NCBI GenBank assembly: GCA_964532385.1
Contig: CAZHHW010000019.1
Coordinates: 1-39,198 of the forward strand
Reading direction: 5' to 3'
DNA: 39,198 nt
From: UBA6921 sp964532385
Lineage (GTDB): Bacteria > Pseudomonadota > Gammaproteobacteria > SG8-11
Below the pieces are notes generated by a model. The model had not been told where the DNA came from. It worked only from the letters and a program-made list of their open reading frames with translations, and did not search any database. The position numbers and the translations under genes are program-made. Below, piece by piece: positions 31,434 through 39,198 of this stretch (its first letter is position 1; every line of letters begins with the position of its first letter).

Positions 31434-33149
31434 CTAAGGCACGTGTGCAAGAATTGCGTGCGCATAGCCTGCAAGCGGCACCCGCACCGCGGAGCGGCCG
31501 CCGACATCCTCGGCGGTGAACTGGTGTTGCGGTTGCAGCAAATCCCTCAGCAGGGTGCCGGGTGGCGTTAAATTCCGATCTAGCGTGATGTAGTCATTGC
31601 GTGCAGCGGCATCAAGATTGAGCGCCACCAGAATTTCTTCGCTATCGAGGATGCGCGAGTAAGCCAGCGTGCAGCGGCCATCAATGGGGTAACCAAAACC
31701 GATTCCGCTGCCGGAGAGCTCACGAAAATACTGGCGGCCGTAACGCAGTGCGCTACGTTCCGCGCGTATCTGTGCCACCGCTTGGATACCCCGATAGAGA
31801 GAATGTTGCGGATTGAAGAAATGCCGTCCGCTCGAATCGAAGGCGCCCCAGCTCCCACCGAACATGCATTCGCGCACGTAACTGTCGTCGGGGCCGCCGC
31901 CGTCGAATGCTTGCTCGGTGCCATAGTAAACACAAGGCACGCCTAAACTGGTCAGCAAGTAGGTGACGGCAAGTACCGCTTGTTCAGGATGCGGGTTCGC
32001 GTGATTGAAGCGCCGGTACGGGCGCGCCATCTGGTCATGGTTATCGACGAAGGTCACAAAATAACGCCCGGCCGCGCCGTGATCGGTGTAGCGATCACGG
32101 AACGCCTCGTAGCGCGCGCGCAGCACAGCAGGATTGGTGAAGCCTTTAATGACGTCCTCAAGCGAAAAATACAGCGGAAAATCCAGTGCGGCATCGAGCG
32201 ATGGAAAGCGCTCATTGGTGCCCTCGATGCGAGCGTTGCGACCCAGGTACTGGCCGATGGTGTCGTCGTCGGCGACGATCTCGCCGAACAAAAAGAAATT
32301 CTGTTTGCCCAGCCGCTGGGTATATTCGCGGATCGCATTGCAAAAAATCGCCGTGGCCGAGTTTTCCAGATGCTTGACCGTATCGATACGAAATCCGTCA
32401 AGATCCGCGGCCGCAATCCAGTACTTGTGAACTTTGATCAGGGTATCGAGCACCTGGGCTTGCGTAATATCGAGTTCTTTCAGACTCAGGAAATCGCCGT
32501 TGCGCGCTTGCGCGGCATCCATCCAGTCGCGAATTTGTCCGCGCCGTTTAAATGCGCCCGGCGATTGCAGCTCGCGCGGCCAGATCGCATCGTTGTTTTG
32601 CAACCCGGCCGCCGGGTCGGCCTCGCGCCATTCGCCAAATGGAAATGTCTGACCCTCGAAGTAGTAATACGGGAAATCTCCGGGATAGGCCCACACGTCG
32701 CCGCTGTGATTGATGACTACATCAAGGATCACGTACATATCCCGGGCATGCGCCTGCCGGGTGAGTTCGCGTAAATCCGCCAGCGTGCCGAAGCGCGGAT
32801 CGACCTGTAGAAAATCCTGAATGCCGTAGCCGTGATAACTGCCGGGTTGATCCTGGCGATTTTTCAAGATCGGGCTAATCCATACCGCGCCGCACCCCAG
32901 GCCTTTGATATAGTCGAGCCGGCGCGTAATGCCTTTGAGATTTCCGCCCTGAAAAATATTCCGCTGTAAAATGTCTCGACCTGTACCCTCATGTTCCGGT
33001 TTGAAAGGAGGGATATCCGGCGCATTATTGTCAAAACGGTCGACCAGCAGGAAATACATGATATGGTCACGCCAATCGCGCGGTGAGGGTGTAAGCCGGA
33101 CATCGACGGGAAAATCAATTTCGGAAACAGAACGGGGCGAATTGGCCAT
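31434..33149 (-). CDS. GH13 family alpha-amylase-type glycosidase
   Basis: 571 residues from the ATG at 33149, where AGGGGAAG precedes; a longer frame has no ribosome site. There is no signal peptide, so it is cytosolic. The four GH13 regions are DVVINH near 143, GFRIDTVKH with nucleophile D256, LFGEIV with acid/base E290, and FVDNHD with D372. A beta C-terminal domain follows residue 465. It should hydrolyse or transfer alpha-glucans such as glycogen or maltodextrins; the exact specificity cannot be read. It is divergent from the phosphoesterase-like gene and convergent with algR. Confidence 0.88.
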   Translation of the reverse strand: MANSPRSVSEIDFPVDVRLTPSPRDWRDHIMYFLLVDRFDNNAPDIPPFKPEHEGTGRDILQRNIFQGGNLKGITRRLDYIKGLGCGAVWISPILKNRQDQPGSYHGYGIQDFLQVDPRFGTLADLRELTRQAHARDMYVILDVVINHSGDVWAYPGDFPYYYFEGQTFPFGEWREADPAAGLQNNDAIWPRELQSPGAFKRRGQIRDWMDAAQARNGDFLSLKELDITQAQVLDTLIKVHKYWIAAADLDGFRIDTVKHLENSATAIFCNAIREYTQRLGKQNFFLFGEIVADDDTIGQYLGRNARIEGTNERFPSLDAALDFPLYFSLEDVIKGFTNPAVLRARYEAFRDRYTDHGAAGRYFVTFVDNHDQMARPYRRFNHANPHPEQAVLAVTYLLTSLGVPCVYYGTEQAFDGGGPDDSYVRECMFGGSWGAFDSSGRHFFNPQHSLYRGIQAVAQIRAERSALRYGRQYFRELSGSGIGFGYPIDGRCTLAYSRILDSEEILVALNLDAAARNDYITLDRNLTPPGTLLRDLLQPQHQFTAEDVGGRSAVRVPLAGYAHAILAHVP

Positions 33150-33377
33150 GGACTTCCCCTGCGGGTAGATATGATGCGCAGATGTTAAGAATAACGAAGG
33201 TCTTAAATAAATCCGGCGAACAGCCGATGATGTCCACCTCATGATTACATATTTAGATGCCTACATAATTGTAGACAAATTTATATTTAAGGTTGAATTA
33301 AGCCGGTATTGCACTTTGTTTCAAAAACCGCGACGATCACCACGCTTACATTTCACAAGATCATCTTGGAGAGGGAT

Positions 33378-35225
33378 ATGAAAAAAACATTATCCATAAG
33401 CTTGTCCTGCATCATTGCGGGATCGGTGTTGACATCGACATCAATCCTGGCTGGCGACGATCAGATCACATTGATTCACACCGGCGACTTCCACGGCCAC
33501 CTGGTCGCCCGCCCCAACCTGCGCAGTGACGGCAGCGGCAAGAAGGAAGGCGGTCTGGCGCGCATTGCCGCCAAGATTAAAACTCTCCGCGCCGGTGCGC
33601 CTAACTCACTGCTGTTGCATACCGGCGACACCATTCAAGGCTCCGCCGAAGTCATGTACACCCGCGGCCAGGCGATTGTCGATATCGTTAACGGCTTCGG
33701 CATCGACGCTTTCGTCCCCGGTAACTGGGAATTTGTCTACGGCACATCACGCTTTGTGGAATTATTCGCGGAGCCGAATCCGAAAGCCCCCTGGAATGCC
33801 GTGGCGGCGAACGTCCTGTATAACTTCGACGGCGCCACGGTCGCGCTCCTCCCGCCCTACATCATCAAACAGGTCGGCAATCTCAAAGTCGGTATTCTGG
33901 GCATGACCACGGATCGCGGTCCGCAGGTGGTTGGCTCCAGCGTCACCAAGAACCTGATGTTCATGCGTACCGCCAAGCAGGAAGGCGAAGAAATGTCGCA
34001 AGTCGACAAAACCGTTCAGAAACATGTGAAATACCTGCGTAATGAAGAGAAAGTCGATCTGCTGGTTATGCTTTCGGAACTGGGACTTGCAAATAACCTG
34101 CGTATCGCCGAAACGATTCCGGGCATCGACGTGGTGTTGTCGGCGGACATGCACGAAGAATCGCAAGTCGCCATCGTCGTCACCAACAAGACCAGCGGCG
34201 GCAATACTATTCTCGTGGAAGAGGGCCAGGACGGAACGGTCATGGGCGAGCTCAAGCTCTCCGTGGCCGGCGGCAAGATTGCGAAATGGGAATGGATCGC
34301 ACACAACATCACCGCCGACCTGCCTGAAGATCCCGCTGTAGCGGCCAAGGTTGCGGAAGTGCGCAAGACGTTTCTCGCCGGACCCGACTTTAAGCAATAT
34401 GTGAATCCATTTAACGGTTCGAAGTTGCTGCGTCCGATCGACACCGTGGTGGGTCAGACCAAAACCGGTCTGCACCGCAGCAATTTTTCGGACGAGAACA
34501 TGCCGGCGGTCATCGAGGGGTCGGCGCATGACTTTCTGACCGACGCGTTCCGCAATGTCACAGGCGCGCAGATCGGCGCGATTCGCGGTTTCCGTTATGG
34601 CACGCACATTGCCCCGGGCCCCATCACCACGGAAGACCTGTATCACTTCATGCCGATCGGTCCGCAGATCGCCACCGCCAAAATTTCCGGCAAACAACTG
34701 AAGGAGCAAATCGAAGGTGCAGCCGATGGTTCGCTGAATCCGGATGTGTCGAAATGGACGGGTGGCTGGTTGTTCAACTTCAGCGGCGTTTCGATGGACA
34801 TCGATCCTTATCAGGAAAGAGGCAAGCGCGCATCCAACATTCGAGTCGATGGCGATGTGCTGACGACCGACGACTTACCGCGTTATAGCTACGCGTCGTA
34901 CTGGTACAAAGCCGATCCGTGCAAGGTCAACGTTGTCGATATCATGGAATGCACCAACACCGCCGCCAACCCCGCCGATCCGCCGGTGCCCTCGAATATC
35001 ACCGTGTACAAAAACAAAGACGGCACACCGATGGATGGCACCGAAGTGGTGGTGAAATATCTCGAGTCGTTGCCTGCCAAGACAGCCGATACCAAACTGA
35101 ACCGTACCCGGCTGCTGAAGCCGTTACCGGCGCCACCCGAAGGCATGAAAATTATGCAACCGTTACGCGGCGCATCCGCGACACCGGCACCGATCGCAAC
35201 GGCGACCAAGGGCGGGACGCCCTAA
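33378..35225 (+). CDS. Exported SoxB/5'-nucleotidase-like metallophosphoesterase-fold protein
   Basis: 615 residues from the ATG at 33378 (GGAGAGGG before it), with a signal peptide ending near ILAGD (about residue 26). The first metal motif HTGDFHGH and the second HTGDTIQGS are intact. The third, usually GNHE, reads PGNWEFVYG, which recalls the SoxB version. The last, usually GHTH or GHxQ, reads ADMHEES, so one expected metal ligand is changed. A 5'-nucleotidase C-domain follows from about 360 (DFLTDAFRNVTGAQIGAIRGF), then a Pro- and Ala-rich tail. SoxB acts on sulfur bound to SoxY, but no other sox gene is present, so nucleotidase or another role is equally possible. Confidence 0.8.
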   Translation: MKKTLSISLSCIIAGSVLTSTSILAGDDQITLIHTGDFHGHLVARPNLRSDGSGKKEGGLARIAAKIKTLRAGAPNSLLLHTGDTIQGSAEVMYTRGQAIVDIVNGFGIDAFVPGNWEFVYGTSRFVELFAEPNPKAPWNAVAANVLYNFDGATVALLPPYIIKQVGNLKVGILGMTTDRGPQVVGSSVTKNLMFMRTAKQEGEEMSQVDKTVQKHVKYLRNEEKVDLLVMLSELGLANNLRIAETIPGIDVVLSADMHEESQVAIVVTNKTSGGNTILVEEGQDGTVMGELKLSVAGGKIAKWEWIAHNITADLPEDPAVAAKVAEVRKTFLAGPDFKQYVNPFNGSKLLRPIDTVVGQTKTGLHRSNFSDENMPAVIEGSAHDFLTDAFRNVTGAQIGAIRGFRYGTHIAPGPITTEDLYHFMPIGPQIATAKISGKQLKEQIEGAADGSLNPDVSKWTGGWLFNFSGVSMDIDPYQERGKRASNIRVDGDVLTTDDLPRYSYASYWYKADPCKVNVVDIMECTNTAANPADPPVPSNITVYKNKDGTPMDGTEVVVKYLESLPAKTADTKLNRTRLLKPLPAPPEGMKIMQPLRGASATPAPIATATKGGTP

Positions 35226-35249
35226 TCCTATTCTGGCAGTTATTCATCG

Positions 35250-35284
35250 GGCCTTGTTCCTACGGAACAAGGCCTTTTGTTTTG
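35250..35284 (+). terminator. Intrinsic terminator after the SoxB-like gene
   Basis: GGCCTTGTTCC and GGAACAAGGCC form a perfect 11-bp stem around TAC, followed by a T-rich tract (TTTTGTTTT). Confidence 0.9.
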
Positions 35285-35306
35285 CCAGCCTGAACAGCGT
35301 AATTCT

Positions 35307-35645
35307 CTAAAGTGTAATGATGTGATCCGGCATATTTCCCGACAAGGCTGAATACAGGTTCGGGAAACAGCCAATAACAGCGCCCTCGACCAGTTTTCCA
35401 TCAATGTTACGCTCGTAACAGCATTGGTCGCATCCCATGAGGAGCATCCCGCTGGCTTTCGCCACCTTGGCCAGACGCTCGCCTATAGGATTACCCTTAA
35501 CCAGCACATAGTTGTTGTCTTCGAAAAAAAACATGCCCGCCACCTCAACACCGTGGGCATTTTCTTCGAGCTGCGGAAGAATCATTTTTCCTAATTTGAA
35601 CGAAACGGTATGGCCTTGAGTAGTAAAAATGTAGGCGACTTTCAT
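35307..35645 (-). CDS. DsrE-like sulfur relay family protein
   Basis: 112 residues. MKVAYIFTTQGHTVSFKLGKMILPQLE, VEVAGMFFFEDNNYVLVKGNPIGERLAKVA and the cysteine cluster GCDQCCYERN near residue 72 fit the small DsrE-fold proteins; CFPNLYSAL holds another Cys near 93. AGGAGGG stands before the ATG. DsrE-fold proteins carry sulfur on cysteine persulfides or bind small molecules; no dsr or tus genes are here. It converges on the SoxB-like gene, which gives a weak thematic link to sulfur. Confidence 0.8.
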   Translation of the reverse strand: MKVAYIFTTQGHTVSFKLGKMILPQLEENAHGVEVAGMFFFEDNNYVLVKGNPIGERLAKVAKASGMLLMGCDQCCYERNIDGKLVEGAVIGCFPNLYSALSGNMPDHIITL

Positions 35646-35749
35646 TCCTTCCCTCCTCTGATGATGCTATGAGTGCGCTACTGGATTTTTTAGTTTTAAA
35701 CGCTGCACACCGATCAACACTCATCAGCACGACTAGTATTACTCGCCTG

Positions 35750-35986
35750 TTAGTGTTGTAAGGGTGAAGCGCGTGTCTTTATTCGCTGAAACAGCCGCGG
35801 CAAAATCCCGCGTTTGACGCCTGCGCATAGTTTGGCCTGTTGTAGCTGCTCATCACAAGGCTGATGATGGATGTAAGTAATTCCATCTCGCATGCCCGCA
35901 TTCACCTGGTGGGTTTGATTCGGTTTACCACAATAAACACACGAGGCATCCCAGTCACCGTCGAAGTTCGTGTACTTAATTTCCAT
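35750..35986 (-). CDS. Small cysteine-containing protein, hypothetical
   Basis: 78 residues with GGAGA before the ATG at 35986. ASCVYCGKPN near residue 15, followed by TYIHHQPC and KLCAG, could make a one-knuckle zinc site. The C-terminal half is basic (GVKRGILPRLFQRIKTR). No family is recognised. The first 40 residues look more conserved in style than the tail. Confidence 0.5.
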   Translation of the reverse strand: MEIKYTNFDGDWDASCVYCGKPNQTHQVNAGMRDGITYIHHQPCDEQLQQAKLCAGVKRGILPRLFQRIKTRASPLQH

Positions 35987-36038
35987 ATCTTAATCTCCAT
36001 GTAACCTTCGATATTCCAACATGCGGAATGGTGCCCCA

Positions 36039-36064
36039 CTCAGCTTACGCTTTGCTTAGCTGAG
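36039..36064. other. Inverted repeat between the small ORF and rep
   Basis: CTCAGCT and AGCTGAG form a perfect 7-bp stem with a 12-base loop, about 75 bases beyond the rep stop. No T run follows on either strand, so its role is unclear. Confidence 0.3.
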
Positions 36065-36137
36065 GATTACGCCTGCATTAAATTCGCTTTCCGGCAACAA
36101 GCTCATCTTCATAACACGCTCCGCTATTTGCGAGTGG

Positions 36138-38156
36138 CTATCCATCCTTTCCTAGCATGCCGCGCAAATTGGCCAGATGGGCTTGTCCGCGCTCTTTCTT
36201 TTCCTCTGGCGTGGAGTTGCTATTGGCGCCTTCGAATTTCAAGTCGTCTTGTGGCAACTCGGCAATAAAGCGCGATGGCTCGGTTTGGGTCATTTCACCT
36301 TGGCGTTTGCGCCGCGTAGCATAACTCAATACCAGGCTCTTTTGTGCCCGCGTGATGCCGACGTAAGCGAGACGCCGCTCCTCCTCGATGCTGGCGGGGT
36401 CAAGACTGTTGCGGTGCGGGAGCAGCTCTTCTTCCATCCCGACGATGAACACATGAGGAAATTCCAGGCCTTTCGCCGCGTGCAATGTCATCAGGTGCAC
36501 GCGGTCGCCGGTGTTCTCTTCTTCCTTGCGTTCTAGCACGTCCATTAATGTCATGGTCGCAACCAGCTCAGCCAGCGTTTTCTCCGCGCCTTCTTGTTCG
36601 GTCAGGCGCGTGAGCCATGCCAGCAATTCGTTGACATTATCCATTTTGCGCTGCGCGCCGGCTTCGTCTTCGCAGTTATCTTTGATCCAGGCTTCGTAGT
36701 TAATATCGCGCACCACGTCGCGCGCGACCTCGATCGCTTCCCCACGCAACGCACGGTCGTTCATGGTCACCAACCATTGTGTGAACCGGCCGAGATTTGC
36801 AATGGCGCGCGCTGATAAGCGTTGCTCCAGACCCAGCTCGAAACTGGCGGCGAATAAACTCAAGCTGCGCCCGTTCGCATACTCGCCCAATACTTCAAGT
36901 GTGTTTGGCCCCAGCTCGCGGCGCGGCGTATTCACGATGCGCAGAAACGCGTTGTCGTCGTCAGGATTCACGATGAGCCGCAAATAAGCCATCACGTCTT
37001 TGACTTCGGTGTAGGCAAAAAATGAGGTACCGCCGCTGATGAAGTATGGAATTTTATGCTCGCGCAACACGCGCTCGAACGGCCGCGACTGGTGATTACC
37101 GCGATACAAAATCGCGTAATCACCGTGGTTGCCACGCGTTTTGAAATGATGATTCACGATCTCGCTCACGACCCATTCCGCTTCGTGCTCGTCGCTGCGC
37201 GCGCCCAGCACGCGCACTTGTTCACCGAACCCCAGCTCGCTCCACAATTTCTTTTCAAACACATGCGGATTATTGGCGATGAGCGCATTCGCGGCTTTCA
37301 AGATGCTGCCCGCTGAACGGTAGTTCTGTTCCAGCTTGATCACATTGAGATGGGGATAATCATTTTGCAGCAGTGCCAGGTTTTGCGGTTGTGCGCCACG
37401 CCACGCATAAATCGACTGGTCGTCGTCGCCCACCACCGTCAACGCGCCGCGCGCGCCGACGATCTGCTTCACCAGCTCATACTGCGTCGCGTTGGTGTCT
37501 TGATATTCGTCCACCAGCAAATAACGAATACGGTTCTGCCACGCTTCGCGCACTTCGCCGAATTGCGCGAACAGCCTCACCGGCAGCAAAATCAAATCAT
37601 CGAAATCGAGCGCGTTGTAGGCTTTCATGTGGCGCAGATAATGTTCGTACATCCCCGCTGCGGCAATGTGCACGGCATCGCCCTCGGCGCACGCCAGCGC
37701 TTGCTGCGGCGTGAGCATGTCATTTTTCCAGCGCGAGATTTTCCACTGCATCTGTTGCGCCTGCTCTTCGCCGCCGTCGAACTCCTTGCGCATTAGTTGT
37801 TTGAACAACGCGAGACTGTCCTGCGCATCGAAGATCGAGAAACCCGCCTTGTAACCCAGCACCTTGTGTTCGCGCTTGAGAATATTCAGACCCAGGGTGT
37901 GAAATGTCGAGACCTTCAACCCGCGTCCGTCTTTCCCCGGCAGCAGACTGGCCACACGCGCCTTCATTTCACGCGCCGCCTTGTTAGTGAAGGTCACCGC
38001 CGCGATATTCGCAGGCGCGATGCCGCACTCTTTGACCAGATAGGAAATTTTCTGCGTGATCACACGCGTCTTGCCGCTGCCCGCACCGGCGAGCACCAGC
38101 AACGGCCCGTCGATGTATTTCACGGCTGCTCGTTGGCGGGGGTTTAAATCAGACAC
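36138..38156 (-). CDS. rep: ATP-dependent DNA helicase Rep
   Basis: 672 residues, against 673 for E. coli Rep. The superfamily 1A motifs occur in order: LAGAGSGKT at 22-30, AAVTFTNKAAREM, STFHTLGLNILKRE, LLVDEYQDTN, VVGDDDQSIYAWRGA, LEQNYRS, VHLMTLHAAKGLEFPHVFIVGMEE and EEERRLAYVGITRA. The N-terminus matches Rep rather than UvrD. It is a 3'-5' helicase that clears proteins ahead of replication forks. A Walker-type helicase gene of full length suggests intact core chromosome at this point. Confidence 0.95.
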   Translation of the reverse strand: MSDLNPRQRAAVKYIDGPLLVLAGAGSGKTRVITQKISYLVKECGIAPANIAAVTFTNKAAREMKARVASLLPGKDGRGLKVSTFHTLGLNILKREHKVLGYKAGFSIFDAQDSLALFKQLMRKEFDGGEEQAQQMQWKISRWKNDMLTPQQALACAEGDAVHIAAAGMYEHYLRHMKAYNALDFDDLILLPVRLFAQFGEVREAWQNRIRYLLVDEYQDTNATQYELVKQIVGARGALTVVGDDDQSIYAWRGAQPQNLALLQNDYPHLNVIKLEQNYRSAGSILKAANALIANNPHVFEKKLWSELGFGEQVRVLGARSDEHEAEWVVSEIVNHHFKTRGNHGDYAILYRGNHQSRPFERVLREHKIPYFISGGTSFFAYTEVKDVMAYLRLIVNPDDDNAFLRIVNTPRRELGPNTLEVLGEYANGRSLSLFAASFELGLEQRLSARAIANLGRFTQWLVTMNDRALRGEAIEVARDVVRDINYEAWIKDNCEDEAGAQRKMDNVNELLAWLTRLTEQEGAEKTLAELVATMTLMDVLERKEEENTGDRVHLMTLHAAKGLEFPHVFIVGMEEELLPHRNSLDPASIEEERRLAYVGITRAQKSLVLSYATRRKRQGEMTQTEPSRFIAELPQDDLKFEGANSNSTPEEKKERGQAHLANLRGMLGKDG

Positions 38157-38357
38157 GGGGAATACAGCAACTCAGAACGGACAGGCCGCTATTCTAACCA
38201 ACACATGGGACGAAGGACATGGCGAGATCCCACACATACCAAACTAGAACAACTAACCCACACGAAGCTCGGCAAGGGCAACCGCAATACTCATATTACG
38301 TGACAGCGCGGATAACCCGAACCCTGTAACTAATTGCAATGAGTTTTAGATAAATTA

Positions 38358-39198
38358 CTACCGTAATTCAGCCCAAATACTGAGTCCGCTACCCGTGTTA
38401 GTTTTCAATTGATACGTGTTACCCGCTGGGACGATTAAAGTGAAGCTGTCTGCGTCACCGTAAATATCGTTGGTACTTCCACCAATGACAGTGACCCCAT
38501 TGATTACGAAGCTCCAATTAGTCGTGACCCCACCGTATCCGACGGTAGCCGCCACCATAATCGGACGTCCGGTATCATTGGTGTAAACAACTCCAACAGC
38601 ACGCGGTACATTCGCCCAAGTCTGATTTTGCCCAAGCGCTTGCGCCTGGAATTTGGCCGTGATGGCCGAATCGACATCGGTTTTGTTTGGCACCTGGGTG
38701 CCGGCGGCACCACCCGGGACCGTGACTGCTCCCGTGAAACTGGCTCCAGCTAGGTTGGGCTTGCCATACAGGCGCCGAGCGTCAACTTCGGCTGAGTCAC
38801 CGTAAGACAAAGAAAAAACCTGAAAGGCGCTAATTTGCACTGGCTTTGCGGGAGTGTTGGGAGCGTTCACAATCAGACGAATGTAACGTGCACTGATACC
38901 GCTAGTCGCGAGACGATGTATGAAAATGTCACCCTGCACCGGAGCGACCGCCGGTATGGTGGTCCAAGTTGCTTTGTCGGTGCTGTAGTCGAGAGTGTAA
39001 CTGCCGCCGTTTGAGTAGGACGGGATAGAGGTGGTATCGGTGGGCTTAAATGACTGGAAGGTAATTTCGAAGATACCATCCATCTGTGCACCGAAGTCGA
39101 GAGTCATGGCAGCCGGGAAGGTACTAGTTTGCCAGCTGGCTAATGCAGCGTAATCGCCTGTTGGACCGAAATCAGTGAGCGTACCCGCATCAATCGTG
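38358..39198 (-). CDS. Phage tail fibre-like protein, C-terminal part (5' end outside window)
   Basis: The frame is open to the right edge, so the ATG at 39107 is probably internal. The first visible 115 residues look like a discoidin/F5-8-type carbohydrate-binding domain (YTLDYSTDKATWTTIP, SARYIRLIVNAPN). A collagen-free linker follows (GTQVPNKTDVDSAITAKF), then a beta C-domain common at the ends of tail fibres (VVYTNDTGRPIMVAATV, SFTLIVPAGNTYQLKTN, LSIWAELR). Such domains bind cell-surface sugars. No other phage gene is visible, so it may be the edge of a prophage or a tailocin lying to the right. Base composition is less GC-rich than in the neighbouring rep gene. Confidence 0.65.
   Translation of the reverse strand, partial: TIDAGTLTDFGPTGDYAALASWQTSTFPAAMTLDFGAQMDGIFEITFQSFKPTDTTSIPSYSNGGSYTLDYSTDKATWTTIPAVAPVQGDIFIHRLATSGISARYIRLIVNAPNTPAKPVQISAFQVFSLSYGDSAEVDARRLYGKPNLAGASFTGAVTVPGGAAGTQVPNKTDVDSAITAKFQAQALGQNQTWANVPRAVGVVYTNDTGRPIMVAATVGYGGVTTNWSFVINGVTVIGGSTNDIYGDADSFTLIVPAGNTYQLKTNTGSGLSIWAELR

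Noticed and set aside
33261..33274. CTACATAATTGTAG palindrome between the amylase and SoxB-like genes
   Set aside because: It could be an operator in the AT-rich divergent region, but a 5-bp arm is too short to claim without conservation.
33762..34709. A 315-codon minus-strand frame inside the SoxB-like gene
   Set aside because: It is an antisense shadow in GC-rich coding DNA; the plus-strand frame has a signal peptide and metal motifs.
35715..35758. CAACACT/AGTGTTG inverted repeat upstream of the DsrE-like gene
   Set aside because: The arms are 7 bases with a 30-base spacer, as expected by chance; no promoter element relates to it.
38157..38357. tRNA or phage attachment site between rep and the tail-fibre-like gene
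   Set aside because: No cloverleaf and no repeated core could be found in these 201 bases.

Overview
The window looks like chromosomal DNA of a gammaproteobacterium from a draft or metagenome assembly; a run of exactly 100 N at 3554-3653 is a typical scaffold gap of unknown length. The evidence for the group is the argH / algZ-algR (fimS-algR) arrangement, a UvrD-like helicase that aligns end to end with Rep, enlarged PstC and PstA permeases of the gammaproteobacterial type, a FolM-like pteridine reductase and MidA. No rRNA, tRNA, insertion sequence or CRISPR array was found.

Layout. 1-1.3 kb: the end of a HupE/UreJ-like membrane protein and a DUF1499 protein. 1.4-4.2 kb, minus strand: a zinc anti-sigma factor translationally coupled to an ECF sigma factor, a small membrane protein, and an unusual HTH / coiled-coil / ferredoxin-reductase fusion broken by the N gap. 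4.3-4.44 kb, plus strand: an orphan transcription terminator preceded by two hairpins with C-rich loops, read here as a candidate small RNA. 4.4-7.2 kb, minus strand: a cytidine-deaminase-fold deaminase and an exported M1-type peptidase. 7.2-14.2 kb, plus strand: a small membrane protein, an exported beta-propeller/di-haem cytochrome fusion with a structured leader, a GAF protein and a large lipoprotein of unknown function. 14.2-16.9 kb: divergent pteridine reductase and MidA, then a DUF5610-like protein.

16.9-27.1 kb: glutamate dehydrogenase, then a complete phosphate regulon (phoB-phoR, pstS, pstC-pstA-pstB-phoU). Pho boxes with 11-bp periodicity can be read in front of phoB, pstS and pstC. 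PhoR/PhoB sense and transduce phosphate limitation, PstSCAB imports phosphate, and PhoU connects transport to PhoR. A terminator after pstS and a separate Pho box before pstC suggest two transcription units. 27.2-31.4 kb: a 57-aa ORF, a GFA-family protein, argH, and the divergent algZ-algR two-component pair. 31.4-35.6 kb: a cytosolic GH13 amylase divergent from an exported SoxB/5'-nucleotidase-like protein, then a DsrE-like protein. 35.7-39.2 kb: a small zinc-ribbon-like ORF, rep, and the C-terminal part of a phage-tail-fibre-like protein running off the right edge.

The most interesting non-coding signals are the C-rich-loop small RNA candidate at about 4313-4436; a two-module repeat present at 1260-1420 and, with the modules permuted, at 29333-29510, where it supplies the end of one protein and overlaps the argH promoter; a possible three-way-junction RNA at 7588-7674; and the regularly spaced Pho boxes, one of which would give a nearly leaderless pstC transcript. 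All identifications come from reading the sequence; no database search was run.
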